A stretch of 64,000 nt of DNA from Halomonas organivorans (GTDB lineage Bacteria; Pseudomonadota; Gammaproteobacteria; Pseudomonadales; Halomonadaceae): positions 1-64,000 of the forward strand of contig NZ_JACHXM010000024.1 in assembly GCF_014192055.1 (NCBI RefSeq). The letters run 5' to 3'. The stretch's first letter is position 1, and every line of letters starts with the position of its first letter. Made by a program: the position numbers and the translations under genes. Under the pieces are notes generated by a model, which was not told where the DNA came from, ran no database searches, and worked only from the letters and a program-made list of their open reading frames with translations. Below, one piece after another: positions 18,368-26,397 of the stretch.

Positions 18368-20023
18368 GTGGGCATCGAGCAGTTAGCGCAATCACCCTGG
18401 TTCGATGCCGACTGGTATCTGAATCAGTATGCCGAGGTCGCGACATCGGACTTGGCGCCAGAAGTACATTACCTCCAGGTTGGGGAGCCCAGGGGCTGGC
18501 GGCCCGGGCCGAGCTTCGACCCGCGCTGGTACCTGGCGCAGTATCCTGATCTTGCGAAGGCGGATATCAGCCCCCTGCTGCACTTCATTTCCCACGGTGA
18601 GCAGGAAGGGCGGTTGCCGTGTGCTCTCGAGGCAGTTCGGTTGGATCGCGCTCTTTGGGGGCAGCACGGCCAGGTGGATGAGTGTCTGAGTTCACTGGTC
18701 GCATTGCTCACTGATGGTTCGCTGCTCGAAGCCAGCTACGCCGGCTTTTCGCTAGGCCGATGGCACGCCTGGCAGGGCGATTGGCAGGCGGCGGCCTCCT
18801 GCTTGGCACGTCGGCCTGAGGGTAAAGGCTGCTTGCCCAAGCATGCGGGGCCGGCATTGTTGACGGTGGAGGCATTCGGTAGAAGCGGCCAGTTTGCCGA
18901 AGCCTGGCGTCGCTTGGCGTCGTTACATCGACACGCGCCTGGGCTGGCGGATACGTCGCTTGCGGTGGCCAATCTGTTGGGCTGGCAAGCAGAGGCTTAC
19001 CCCGAGGCCGGCGCCGATCGGCAAGGCGAATGGCAGCGGCAACGCCTGACATGGATCAATGACGTATGGCAACGCCATGGCCTGGCGCAAATCGAGCTGG
19101 CCGACCCGATGGTTGGGTTGAACCTGGATAATCTGGTTGGCCTTGGACAAGGGCAACACCACAGGGCGCTTGCCGGCGCCGAACGCCCAGAAGATCTTCG
19201 GTCTTATCGTTCATCACGCCTTACCCCTCACCAGCGCGAAGCGCGCTCACCGCTTTTGACCGTCATCGTGCCGGCCTATAACGCCGAAGAGGGTTTGCCG
19301 ACGGCGCTGCGTAGTCTCGCCGAACAGCGAGGGGTCAAGCTGGAAGTGATCGTGGTCGATGACGCTTCCTCCGATCAGACTGCTCGTGTGGCTGAGGCCT
19401 TCGCCGGGCAAGATGCGCGCTTCAAGGTGTTTCGCCAGCCGTCCAATCAGGGCGCCTATGCGGCGCGTAATCGTGGCTTAGCCGAGGCGCGCGGCGACTA
19501 TATTACCGTGCACGACAGCGATGACTGGTCCCATCCCGAAAAGTTGGCTATCCAACTGGCTGGCCTTCAGGCGCACCCCGAATGGATGGCCTGCTGTTCA
19601 CACTGGGTACGCTGTACGCCCGAGCTGATCTTCAGCAATTGGAGAATGGAAGAGGGGTGGATCTATCGCAATGTCTCCTCGCTGATGTTCCGCCGCGGGG
19701 TATTCGAAGCCTTGGGCTATTGGGATCGGGTGCGAGTGGAGGCGGATACCGAGTACTATTACCGCATTCGCGCCGCCTACGGCGACCAGGCAGTGGGTGA
19801 GGTGATGCCTCGGGTGCCGTTGGCCTTCGGGCGGACGGCGCCGGATTCGCTCACGGCCGTTGGGGCCACGCATCTGGTCACCCAGTTCAGCGGCGTTCGT
19901 GCTGACTATCGCCAGTCCAGCCAGGCTTGGCATCGCGCGGGAGCTGGGCGGCCCGAGCGTCTTTATCTGCCCGCCGAGCCGGCACAACGGACTTTTGCTG
20001 CGCCGGAGGCGGTGTTGCCTTGA
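18368..20023 (+). CDS. Glycosyltransferase family 2 with N-terminal WYL-PDV repeat pair
   Basis: About 551 aa. Two WYL..YPDV/HYL..G..EGR modules at about residues 8-88 are followed by a helical region (about 90-285) and then a GT2 (GT-A) domain: LTVIVPAYNAEEGLPTALRS, VIVVDDASSDQT, NQGAYAARNRGL and the DXD-like DSDDWSHPEKL. The position of the GT2 domain at the C-terminal end is unusual. GTG 18368, preceded by GAGGAG, is preferred to GTG 18332, which lies inside a heptad repeat. The repeat pair matches those in the genes at 2288, 20112 and 20663. Confidence 0.82.
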   Translation: MGIEQLAQSPWFDADWYLNQYAEVATSDLAPEVHYLQVGEPRGWRPGPSFDPRWYLAQYPDLAKADISPLLHFISHGEQEGRLPCALEAVRLDRALWGQHGQVDECLSSLVALLTDGSLLEASYAGFSLGRWHAWQGDWQAAASCLARRPEGKGCLPKHAGPALLTVEAFGRSGQFAEAWRRLASLHRHAPGLADTSLAVANLLGWQAEAYPEAGADRQGEWQRQRLTWINDVWQRHGLAQIELADPMVGLNLDNLVGLGQGQHHRALAGAERPEDLRSYRSSRLTPHQREARSPLLTVIVPAYNAEEGLPTALRSLAEQRGVKLEVIVVDDASSDQTARVAEAFAGQDARFKVFRQPSNQGAYAARNRGLAEARGDYITVHDSDDWSHPEKLAIQLAGLQAHPEWMACCSHWVRCTPELIFSNWRMEEGWIYRNVSSLMFRRGVFEALGYWDRVRVEADTEYYYRIRAAYGDQAVGEVMPRVPLAFGRTAPDSLTAVGATHLVTQFSGVRADYRQSSQAWHRAGAGRPERLYLPAEPAQRTFAAPEAVLP

Positions 20024-20111
20024 GTCGTCGCAGCGGGCGTGGGGGGGTACCGCATCGGCTGCGAATGACGATAAATAATGCAAGACAGGGTTCATCAAGG
20101 AGTTGTGTGAC

Positions 20112-20663
20112 GTGAACGAGCAGAGCGGGCAGGTGCCCCAGGAGCAGTTGGAAACTCGCATTCGCGAGATGGAGCAGAGCCTGCAGGAGCGTGAGGTTGC
20201 CATTGCCCAGCGCTTCGATGAAGTGGCCCGAGTGACGCAAGCCTTGGAAGAGGAGCAGGCGCAGAAAACGTCATTGGAGCAGCAACTGAGTGAGCTGCGC
20301 CAGGAGCTGGCTGAGGCAGCGGCTCGGCAGGCGGCATCCGAGCAGCCCAGCGTAGAGGAGCAGGAACAGACGCTGCAGCAGCACAGCCAACTGCTGCGCG
20401 ACAGCGACCTGTTCGATGCGGAGTGGTACCTGGCTACCTATCCGGATGTTGGTGCTGCCGAAGAGTTTGCCCTGGCGCCGCACGAGCACTACCTGCGCTA
20501 CGGCGGCTTCGAAGGCCGCCATCCTTGCCCCGAATTCGATTCAAGCTATTACCTTGAGCAGTATCCTGACGTGGCCGAGGCCGGCGCGAACCCTTTGGTC
20601 CACTATCTTCTGCATGGCCGCCAGGAAGGGCGGCGTATCTTTCCCCCGCTTGAGGGGGCGTGA
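20112..20663 (+). CDS. Coiled-coil protein with WYL-PDV repeat pair, no catalytic domain
   Basis: About 183 aa. Residues 5-90 form a Glu/Gln-rich coiled coil; about residues 97-176 are two WYL..YPDV...HYL..G..EGR modules. It has the same architecture as the 301-aa protein at 2288 but with a shorter coil. GTG 20112 lies 9 nt after AAGGAG; TTG 20103 directly abuts that motif and is less likely. The stop overlaps the start of the next glycosyltransferase, which carries the same module pair at its N-terminus. A physical or assembly link between the two is plausible but inferred. Confidence 0.7.
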   Translation: MNEQSGQVPQEQLETRIREMEQSLQEREVAIAQRFDEVARVTQALEEEQAQKTSLEQQLSELRQELAEAAARQAASEQPSVEEQEQTLQQHSQLLRDSDLFDAEWYLATYPDVGAAEEFALAPHEHYLRYGGFEGRHPCPEFDSSYYLEQYPDVAEAGANPLVHYLLHGRQEGRRIFPPLEGA

Positions 20664-22243
20664 TGCATCGGCAGCTAGCCGACGCTCTGGAAGCATCCGG
20701 CCTGTTCGATGCTGAGTGGTACCGCACTACCTATCCGGATATCGAAGATGGCCCTCTATCCCCTTGGGAGCACTTCCTGCAGCACGGCCTGCAGGAAGGG
20801 CGGGCCCCTGGCCCTGGTTTTTCCCCGGCGGAGTATCTGGCGGCCAACCCCGATGTCAGCGCGGCCGAGCTTCCTGCAATGGAGCACTACCTGAGGTGGG
20901 GCAGGCAGGAGGGGCGGCTTTTATCTCGGACGTTGGCCTGGCCGGAAGCACCGTTGCCAAACGGATTGCCCGACTGGGTGGGGCTGGACAAGGAATCGCC
21001 TGCCACTGACGTGCCGCCCGCTGAGGGAGAGCGAATTCTCTATGTGCTCTCGATTCAGAGTGGCGGCACCCCGCAGACCAATCAGGATCTGATGCGGGCA
21101 GTGGAGGCTCGAGCGGAATGCCTGGTGCTGAGGTGCACAGGCCAGGAGATGGTGCTCTATCTCTTCCACTCCGGCATCTATGTGCGCCTTGCCACGCACC
21201 GGCTGCAAGAGCCGGTGGAGCCTCTGCCGCATGTGTCGGCAGAGTACGACCGTGTGGTCGAGCGATGGCTGGTGGCGTATCGAGTGACCCTGGTGCATGT
21301 ACGGCATCTGGCGTGGCAGGGGCTTGGACTCATCGCGACGGCAGACAGGCTAGGGTTGCCGGTCGTGTGTTCGTTCCATGACTACTATGCGATTTGCCCC
21401 TCGGTGAAGCTGCTGGACGAGAATCAGCAGTTCTGTGGCGGACGTTGCACCGCTTCACGCGGTGAATGTGCCCAGGAGCTGTGGGCGCCCGAGCTGATGC
21501 CGGCCCTGAAGCATGAAGGTATTTACTCATGGCAGCAGCAATTCGCCGGGGCATTGGCGCTGTGCCATGGTTTCGTGACCACGACAGAAGCCGCACGCGA
21601 CCTGGTGCTTGAGATATTTCCCGCTCTTGCGACGCGTCCCTTCGCGGTCATCCCTCACGGTCGGGATTTCACTGAGCTTGCCACGCTGGCCGAATGCCCG
21701 GAGCCGGATGGCCCACTGCGCGTGCTGGTGCCTGGCTTTATCGCGGTGTCGAAGGGTAGTGGCGTTCTGCTCGAGCTGGCAGAACACCCGGAGCTCTCGC
21801 ACGTGGAGTGGCATGTACTGGGCACCCTGGCAGGGACCCAAGCCATGCCGTTACCTTCCAATGTGATCGTTCACGGCCCCTATGCGCGCGATACCTTTGC
21901 AGCGCACGTGGCAAGCATCCGACCTCATCTGGGGGCAGTGCTTTCCTTGTGGCCTGAAACCTGGTGCCACACGCTGACGGAGCTTTGGTCAGTGGGGGTG
22001 CCTGTGCTGGGGTTCGATATCGGTGCCGTCGGCGAGCGCCTTGCGGCCAGCGGGGGTGGCTGGCGAGTGAGTCCACTCAACGCAGAAGCGGCGGCAGAAA
22101 CGCTGATACGGGCTTCACAGCCACAGGAGTGGCGCTGTGCGGCGGAAAGCGTCTTGCACTGGCAGCAGGACAAGCAGATCAGTACTACCCAAATGGCCGA
22201 GGCTTATTGGCAGTTGTACCAGCAGGTAGTGGCCGCCCGGTAG
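20663..22243 (+). CDS. Glycosyltransferase family 4 with N-terminal WYL-PDV repeat pair
   Basis: 526 aa. Two modules (FDAEWYRTTYPDI and AEYLAANPDV types) occupy about residues 12-87. A GT4 enzyme follows: an N-terminal Rossmann region beginning RILYVLSIQSGGTPQ, HVRHLAWQGLG and CSFHDYYAICPSVKL, then a donor domain with VLVPGFIAVSKGSGVL and a C-terminal TLTELWSVGVPVLGFDIGAVGE loop. Two metal-site-like cysteines occur in CGGRCTASRGEC. The start ATG overlaps the previous stop (TGATG); GTG 20660 is the alternative. It ends the first long gene string before the rml operon. Confidence 0.85.
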   Translation: MHRQLADALEASGLFDAEWYRTTYPDIEDGPLSPWEHFLQHGLQEGRAPGPGFSPAEYLAANPDVSAAELPAMEHYLRWGRQEGRLLSRTLAWPEAPLPNGLPDWVGLDKESPATDVPPAEGERILYVLSIQSGGTPQTNQDLMRAVEARAECLVLRCTGQEMVLYLFHSGIYVRLATHRLQEPVEPLPHVSAEYDRVVERWLVAYRVTLVHVRHLAWQGLGLIATADRLGLPVVCSFHDYYAICPSVKLLDENQQFCGGRCTASRGECAQELWAPELMPALKHEGIYSWQQQFAGALALCHGFVTTTEAARDLVLEIFPALATRPFAVIPHGRDFTELATLAECPEPDGPLRVLVPGFIAVSKGSGVLLELAEHPELSHVEWHVLGTLAGTQAMPLPSNVIVHGPYARDTFAAHVASIRPHLGAVLSLWPETWCHTLTELWSVGVPVLGFDIGAVGERLAASGGGWRVSPLNAEAAAETLIRASQPQEWRCAAESVLHWQQDKQISTTQMAEAYWQLYQQVVAAR

Positions 22244-22511
22244 AGGGCTCAGCCTCGGTCCCAACCCCGGGCGAATCCTGTCCATCCCGTTTTGCACGCC
22301 TCCCCACGATGCTGGCAATTGTTGCCTGCATCGCCTGGCCACAGCTGGGGCTCCCCGTATCCATGGAAAGGCCCTCCACCACAATGTTCTCCGATATCCC
22401 ATTGACATGCCAGGATTTGTCCGTTTCCAAGGGGGAGGGGGTGACGCAGGATTTATGCAGGTTAAGATAGCGCCCAACATCGCCATGCCGAAGCTCATCG
22501 AGGCTTTGGTC
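22244..22511 (+). other. Long leader/intergenic region upstream of rmlB
   Basis: Part of a 321-bp gap with no convincing gene. Short open frames exist on both strands but none has recognisable protein character. It holds a weak promoter candidate (22441-22468) and ends in the ops element (22512-22523) and a heptad repeat (22534-22554). A long untranslated leader before an ops element is the usual arrangement for RfaH-controlled surface-polysaccharide operons. Confidence 0.45.
22441..22468 (+). promoter_or_regulatory. Weak sigma70-like promoter candidate for rmlBDAC
   Basis: GTGACG (22441-22446) and TAAGAT (22463-22468) are separated by 16 bp and each matches the consensus hexamer at four of six positions. 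Initiation just downstream would place the ops element roughly 35-40 nt into the transcript. This is an inference from two poor matches. Confidence 0.25.
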
Positions 22512-22523
22512 GGCGGTAGCGTG
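22512..22523 (+). promoter_or_regulatory. ops element (RfaH recruitment site), exact GGCGGTAGCGTG
   Basis: The 12-bp core of the enterobacterial JUMPStart/ops element is matched exactly and in the transcribed orientation, 42 bp before the rmlB start codon. In E. coli this sequence pauses RNA polymerase and loads RfaH, which suppresses polarity in long capsule, LPS and O-antigen operons. The rest of the 39-bp JUMPStart sequence is not obvious. Function here depends on the host having RfaH, which cannot be seen in the window. Confidence 0.6.
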
Positions 22524-22533
22524 CCTATTCGCT

Positions 22534-22554
22534 ACTCACCACTCACCATTCGAA
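22534..22554. repeat. Heptad repeat ACTCACC x2 plus ATTCGAA
   Basis: Two perfect ACTCACC units and one degenerate unit sit between the ops element and the rmlB start. They are of the same family as the repeat before glmS. Confidence 0.7.
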
Positions 22555-22564
22555 TCTATCGCCC

Positions 22565-23644
22565 ATGTCCAAGACCTTCCTGATCACAGGTGGTGCCGGC
22601 TTCATCGGTTCCGCTGTCGTCCGTGAGCTGAACCGCTCCACCGAGCACACTGTCGTCAACGTCGACAAGCTGACCTATGCCGGCAACCTCGAATCGCTGG
22701 CAGACGTCGAGCACAGCCCCCGGTACCACTTCGTGCAGGCGGATATTTGTGATGCCAAGGCCATGCACGATGCCTTTGAGCGCTTCCAGCCCGATGTCGT
22801 GATGCACCTGGCGGCGGAAAGCCATGTCGACCGCTCCATCGACGGGCCCGCCGAATTCATCCAGACCAACGTGGTGGGCACCACGGTGCTGTTGGAGGCT
22901 GCTCGCACCTATTGGCTGGCGCTCAAGGAAAGCGATCCCTCGAAGGCCGAGCAGTTTCGCTTCCACCACATCTCGACCGATGAGGTGTACGGGGACCTGG
23001 AAGGCACCGACGATCTGTTTACGGAATCGACGCCATATGCTCCGAGCTCGCCTTATTCGGCAAGCAAGGCCAGCTCCGATCATCTGGTTCGTGCCTGGCA
23101 GCGGACCTTCGGTGTACCGACCCTGATCACCAACTGCTCCAACAACTATGGCCCGTATCACTTCCCCGAGAAGCTGATTCCGCTGATGATCCTCAACGCC
23201 CTGGCCGGTAAGCCGCTGCCGGTTTATGGCGACGGACAGCAGGTTCGCGACTGGCTGTATGTGGAAGATCACGCCCGTGCCCTGATCAAGGTGGCAATGG
23301 AAGGGCGGGTCGGCGAGACCTATAACATCGGCGGCCACAACGAGAAAACCAATCTGGAGGTGGTGGAAGCCATCTGCAAGCTGGTCGATGAGCGTCGACC
23401 TGACGCTTCCAGATTCCAGCTTCCAGCTTCCAGCTTGATAACCTTCGTCAGCGACCGGCCGGGCCATGACGTTCGCTATGCCATTGACGCCGGCAAGATC
23501 GAACGGGAACTGGGTTGGACACCTGTTGAAACCTTCGAGTCTGGTCTAGGCAAGACCGTCGACTGGTATCTGGCCAATCAGGAATGGTGGCAACGCGTGC
23601 TGGATGGCAGCTACAAGGGAGAACGCCTGGGAGTCCTGACATGA
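22565..23644 (+). CDS. rmlB: dTDP-glucose 4,6-dehydratase
   Basis: Second step of dTDP-L-rhamnose synthesis (NAD-dependent extended SDR). The Rossmann motif GGAGFIGSAVV starts at residue 8. HLAAESHVDRSI, HISTDEVYGDL, the catalytic YSASKASSDH and NNYGPYHFPEKLIP are all present. At 359 aa the length is normal, but the stretch DASRFQLPASSLITF near residue 285 is translated from a heptanucleotide repeat (23405-23439) that replaces and slightly lengthens a variable surface loop. The protein resumes with SDRPGHDVRYAID in the correct frame, so the enzyme is probably intact. The stop overlaps the rmlD start (ATGA). Confidence 0.97.
   Translation: MSKTFLITGGAGFIGSAVVRELNRSTEHTVVNVDKLTYAGNLESLADVEHSPRYHFVQADICDAKAMHDAFERFQPDVVMHLAAESHVDRSIDGPAEFIQTNVVGTTVLLEAARTYWLALKESDPSKAEQFRFHHISTDEVYGDLEGTDDLFTESTPYAPSSPYSASKASSDHLVRAWQRTFGVPTLITNCSNNYGPYHFPEKLIPLMILNALAGKPLPVYGDGQQVRDWLYVEDHARALIKVAMEGRVGETYNIGGHNEKTNLEVVEAICKLVDERRPDASRFQLPASSLITFVSDRPGHDVRYAIDAGKIERELGWTPVETFESGLGKTVDWYLANQEWWQRVLDGSYKGERLGVLT
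23405..23439. repeat. Heptad repeat (GCTTCCA family) inside rmlB
   Basis: Five consecutive 7-bp units: GCTTCCA, GATTCCA, GCTTCCA, GCTTCCA, GCTTGAT. The unit is the same as in the array at 1-97. It encodes SRFQLPASS within a variable loop of RmlB. Confidence 0.85.
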
Positions 23645-24525
23645 AGATTTTGCTGCTGGGTGGTTCGGGCCAGGTCGGCTTCGAGCTGCGGAGGACGTTG
23701 GTGTTGCTCGGTGAAGTCGATGCGCCGAATCGCCATGAGTTGGATCTCGGTGATGCCCGAGCGGTATCGGGGTATCTGGAACAGTCCCGGCCGGATCTGA
23801 TCGTCAACGCCGCGGCCTGGACGGCAGTCGACAAGGCGGAAGAATCCCGTGATGCCGCTTACCAGCTGAATGCTGCGCTGCCCGAACAGCTCGCGGGCTA
23901 TGCCAGCCAGCATCATATTGCCCTGGTACATTACTCAACGGACTACGTTTACCCCGGTGATGGTGATGAGGCCTGGAGAGAGGATAGCCCCACGGAGCCG
24001 CTGTCGGTCTATGGGGCCAGCAAGCTGGCAGGCGATCGTGCCATTCAATCCAGTGGCTGCTCTCATCTGGTGTTTCGCACCAGTTGGGTGTACGCGGCTC
24101 GTGGCCACAATTTCATGAAGACCATGCTGCGTTTGGGCCATGAGCGCGATGCACTGAAGATCGTGGATGACCAGATAGGCGCGCCCACTCCGGCACGCCT
24201 GATCGCCCAGGTGAGTACGCTTGCCATTCCGCCGTTACTCTCAGCGCGTTTGGGGAGCGGTATCTATCATCTCGCCCCGCGCGGTGAAACCAGCTGGCAT
24301 GGCTTCGCATCCGAGATCTTTCATCAAGCTGAAGGTCAGGGGGAATCCCTGATGATCAATCCGGCTCAGGTGGTTGGTATTCCCACCGTAGAATATCCCA
24401 CGCCAGCGGCGAGGCCGCTGAACTCGCGTCTCTCGGTTGAAAAACTGGAACAAGCGTTGGGCATAAAGATGCCGGAGTGGCGCACCCAGTTGGCTCTGAC
24501 CCTGGAAGAACATATTAGTCGTTAG
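23641..24525 (+). CDS. rmlD: dTDP-4-dehydrorhamnose reductase
   Basis: Last step of dTDP-L-rhamnose synthesis. MKILLLGGSGQVGFELRR is the NAD(P)-binding start. NAAAWTAVDKAEE, HYSTDYVYPG and the catalytic YGASKLAGD follow, then VFRTSWVYAARGHNFMKTML. At 294 aa it is of standard length. ATG 23641 overlaps the rmlB stop by 4 nt; an upstream frame extension is only overlap. A 260-bp gap follows before rmlA, so the operon order is rmlB-D-A-C, with rmlA and rmlC possibly read from extra promoters. Confidence 0.96.
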   Translation: MKILLLGGSGQVGFELRRTLVLLGEVDAPNRHELDLGDARAVSGYLEQSRPDLIVNAAAWTAVDKAEESRDAAYQLNAALPEQLAGYASQHHIALVHYSTDYVYPGDGDEAWREDSPTEPLSVYGASKLAGDRAIQSSGCSHLVFRTSWVYAARGHNFMKTMLRLGHERDALKIVDDQIGAPTPARLIAQVSTLAIPPLLSARLGSGIYHLAPRGETSWHGFASEIFHQAEGQGESLMINPAQVVGIPTVEYPTPAARPLNSRLSVEKLEQALGIKMPEWRTQLALTLEEHISR

Positions 24526-24785
24526 CTTTTTGCTATATTGAGTTGTTGAAGGAAATGAGTTTCTGATCGTTGGCAGCTTTGTTTTTGATTTTCGCTGTTG
24601 CTGTTGGTTGCGTTAATAACAAGCGGTTTGCGCAGGGGGTATGGAAGCGTTGAAGAAAGCTAGTGGCTGTCGCAAAAGTGCTGCTTTCTGCTGCCGGAGT
24701 TCAGGTCGAGCCGGGCATGGTTTTCGAGAGTAAATAGGCCCGCAGTGTTCACTGGCAGATTCCACCTCTTCAAAAGGATATGAAT

Positions 24786-25694
24786 ATGGCTCGTAAAGGT
24801 ATTATTCTGGCCGGTGGCTCCGGTACTCGTCTTCATCCGATTACGCACGGTGTGTCCAAGCAGCTTCTCCCCATCTATGATAAACCGATGATCTACTACC
24901 CGATTTCGGTGCTGATGCTGGCGGGGATTCGGGAAATACTGATTATTTCAACGCCTGACGACTTGCCTCAGTATGAGAAGCTGTTGGGTTCTGGCGAACA
25001 GTTTGGTGTGCACTTCGAGTACGCCGAGCAGCCGTCTCCCGATGGACTGGCGCAGGCATTCATCATCGGTGAAGAGTTTATCGGGGATGATCCGGTTTGC
25101 CTGGTGCTGGGGGATAACATCTTCCATGGCCAGCACTTCTCCGACCAGCTAAAGCGTGCCGCTGCTCAGCCGAATGGTGCCACCGTATTCGGCTATCTGG
25201 TCAAGGATCCCGAGCGCTTTGGCGTGGTGGAATTCGACGAACAAGGCCAGGCCCTCTCCATCGAGGAGAAACCTACCGAGCCGAAATCTCCTTATGCCGT
25301 GACCGGCCTGTATTTCTACGATAACGACGTGGTGGAAATTGCCAAGCAAGTCAAACCGTCGGATCGTGGCGAGCTGGAAATTACTAGCATCAACAACGCT
25401 TACTTGCAGCGTGGAGACTTGCACGTGGAGCGACTTGGGCGCGGCTTCGCCTGGCTGGATACTGGTACACACGATAGCCTGATGGAAGCATCTCAGTACG
25501 TGCAGACCATCGAGCATCGCCAGGGGCTCAAGATTGCTTGTTTGGAAGAGATCGCCTGGATTCAGGGCTGGATCAGTGATGACCACCTGTTCGACAAGGC
25601 GACCTGTCTGGCCAAGACAGGCTACGGCAAATACCTGAAACGGTTGGTCCAGCGAAAAAGCCAGCAGCAGCAGACCCCTACAGCCACGGAATGA
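24786..25694 (+). CDS. rmlA: Glucose-1-phosphate thymidylyltransferase
   Basis: First step of dTDP-L-rhamnose synthesis: dTTP plus glucose-1-P to dTDP-glucose. The start ARKGIILAGGSGTRLHPIT is the nucleotidyltransferase signature. KQLLPIYDKPMIYYP, the LVLGDNIFHG metal site and VEFDEQGQALSIEEKP are present. ATG 24786 lies 8 nt after AAAAGG and is preferred to ATG 24780, which is too close. The length of 302 aa is near the usual 290. The short Gln-rich tail (RKSQQQQTPTATE) is not conserved. Confidence 0.96.
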   Translation: MARKGIILAGGSGTRLHPITHGVSKQLLPIYDKPMIYYPISVLMLAGIREILIISTPDDLPQYEKLLGSGEQFGVHFEYAEQPSPDGLAQAFIIGEEFIGDDPVCLVLGDNIFHGQHFSDQLKRAAAQPNGATVFGYLVKDPERFGVVEFDEQGQALSIEEKPTEPKSPYAVTGLYFYDNDVVEIAKQVKPSDRGELEITSINNAYLQRGDLHVERLGRGFAWLDTGTHDSLMEASQYVQTIEHRQGLKIACLEEIAWIQGWISDDHLFDKATCLAKTGYGKYLKRLVQRKSQQQQTPTATE

Positions 25695-25797
25695 TTCGTT
25701 CCTCAATAGTGGCCTTGGAACCTGTCCGGTCTGTTGGTGTGGTTTTCCTGACCATAGCTCCGATCATTCTTGCCTAACTCTACAGCTGAGCATTCTT

Positions 25798-26346
25798 ATG
25801 GACTACGAGAAACTTGCCATTCCCGAAGTCGTACTGATGACACCTAAAGTCTTCGGTGATGAACGAGGCTTCTTCATGGAGTCATTCCGACAGAGCGATT
25901 TTGAAAAATACTGCGGCAATTATCAATTTGTGCAGGATAATCACAGTAAATCGAAGCAGGGTATCCTGCGTGGGCTGCATTACCAGTTGCAAAAGCCTCA
26001 AGGTAAGCTGGTAAGAGTGACCCGCGGTGAGGTGTTCGATGTGGCAGTGGATCTTCGCCAATCCAGTGCCACGTTCGGCCAATGGGTGGGAGCTACCCTC
26101 AGTGCCGAAAACAAGCAGATGCTATGGGTGCCGCCCGGTTTCGCTCATGCCTTCTATGTCACCAGTGATGAGGCTGAGTTTCAGTATAAATGTACCGATT
26201 ACTATAATCCTGGCGATGAGTACTGCATTCGCTGGGACGACCCGACGCTTGCTATCCATTGGCCGCTGATGAGTGGGCGGCCACCGCGTGTGTCTGACAA
26301 GGATGCACAAGGAGAGTCATTCATGAATGCGCCGATGTTTGATTAA
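25798..26346 (+). CDS. rmlC: dTDP-4-dehydrorhamnose 3,5-epimerase
   Basis: Third step of dTDP-L-rhamnose synthesis, a small cupin. DERGFFMESF, the FVQDNHSKSKQGILRGLHYQ active-site stretch with its catalytic His, and MLWVPPGFAHAFYV are conserved. At 182 aa the length is standard. It follows rmlA after 103 bp and completes the rhamnose pathway. Confidence 0.96.
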   Translation: MDYEKLAIPEVVLMTPKVFGDERGFFMESFRQSDFEKYCGNYQFVQDNHSKSKQGILRGLHYQLQKPQGKLVRVTRGEVFDVAVDLRQSSATFGQWVGATLSAENKQMLWVPPGFAHAFYVTSDEAEFQYKCTDYYNPGDEYCIRWDDPTLAIHWPLMSGRPPRVSDKDAQGESFMNAPMFD

Positions 26347-26397
26347 TATGTATTTTGTTAAGAAGTGCTGTTCAAACATAACGGAAAGGACGTGAGC

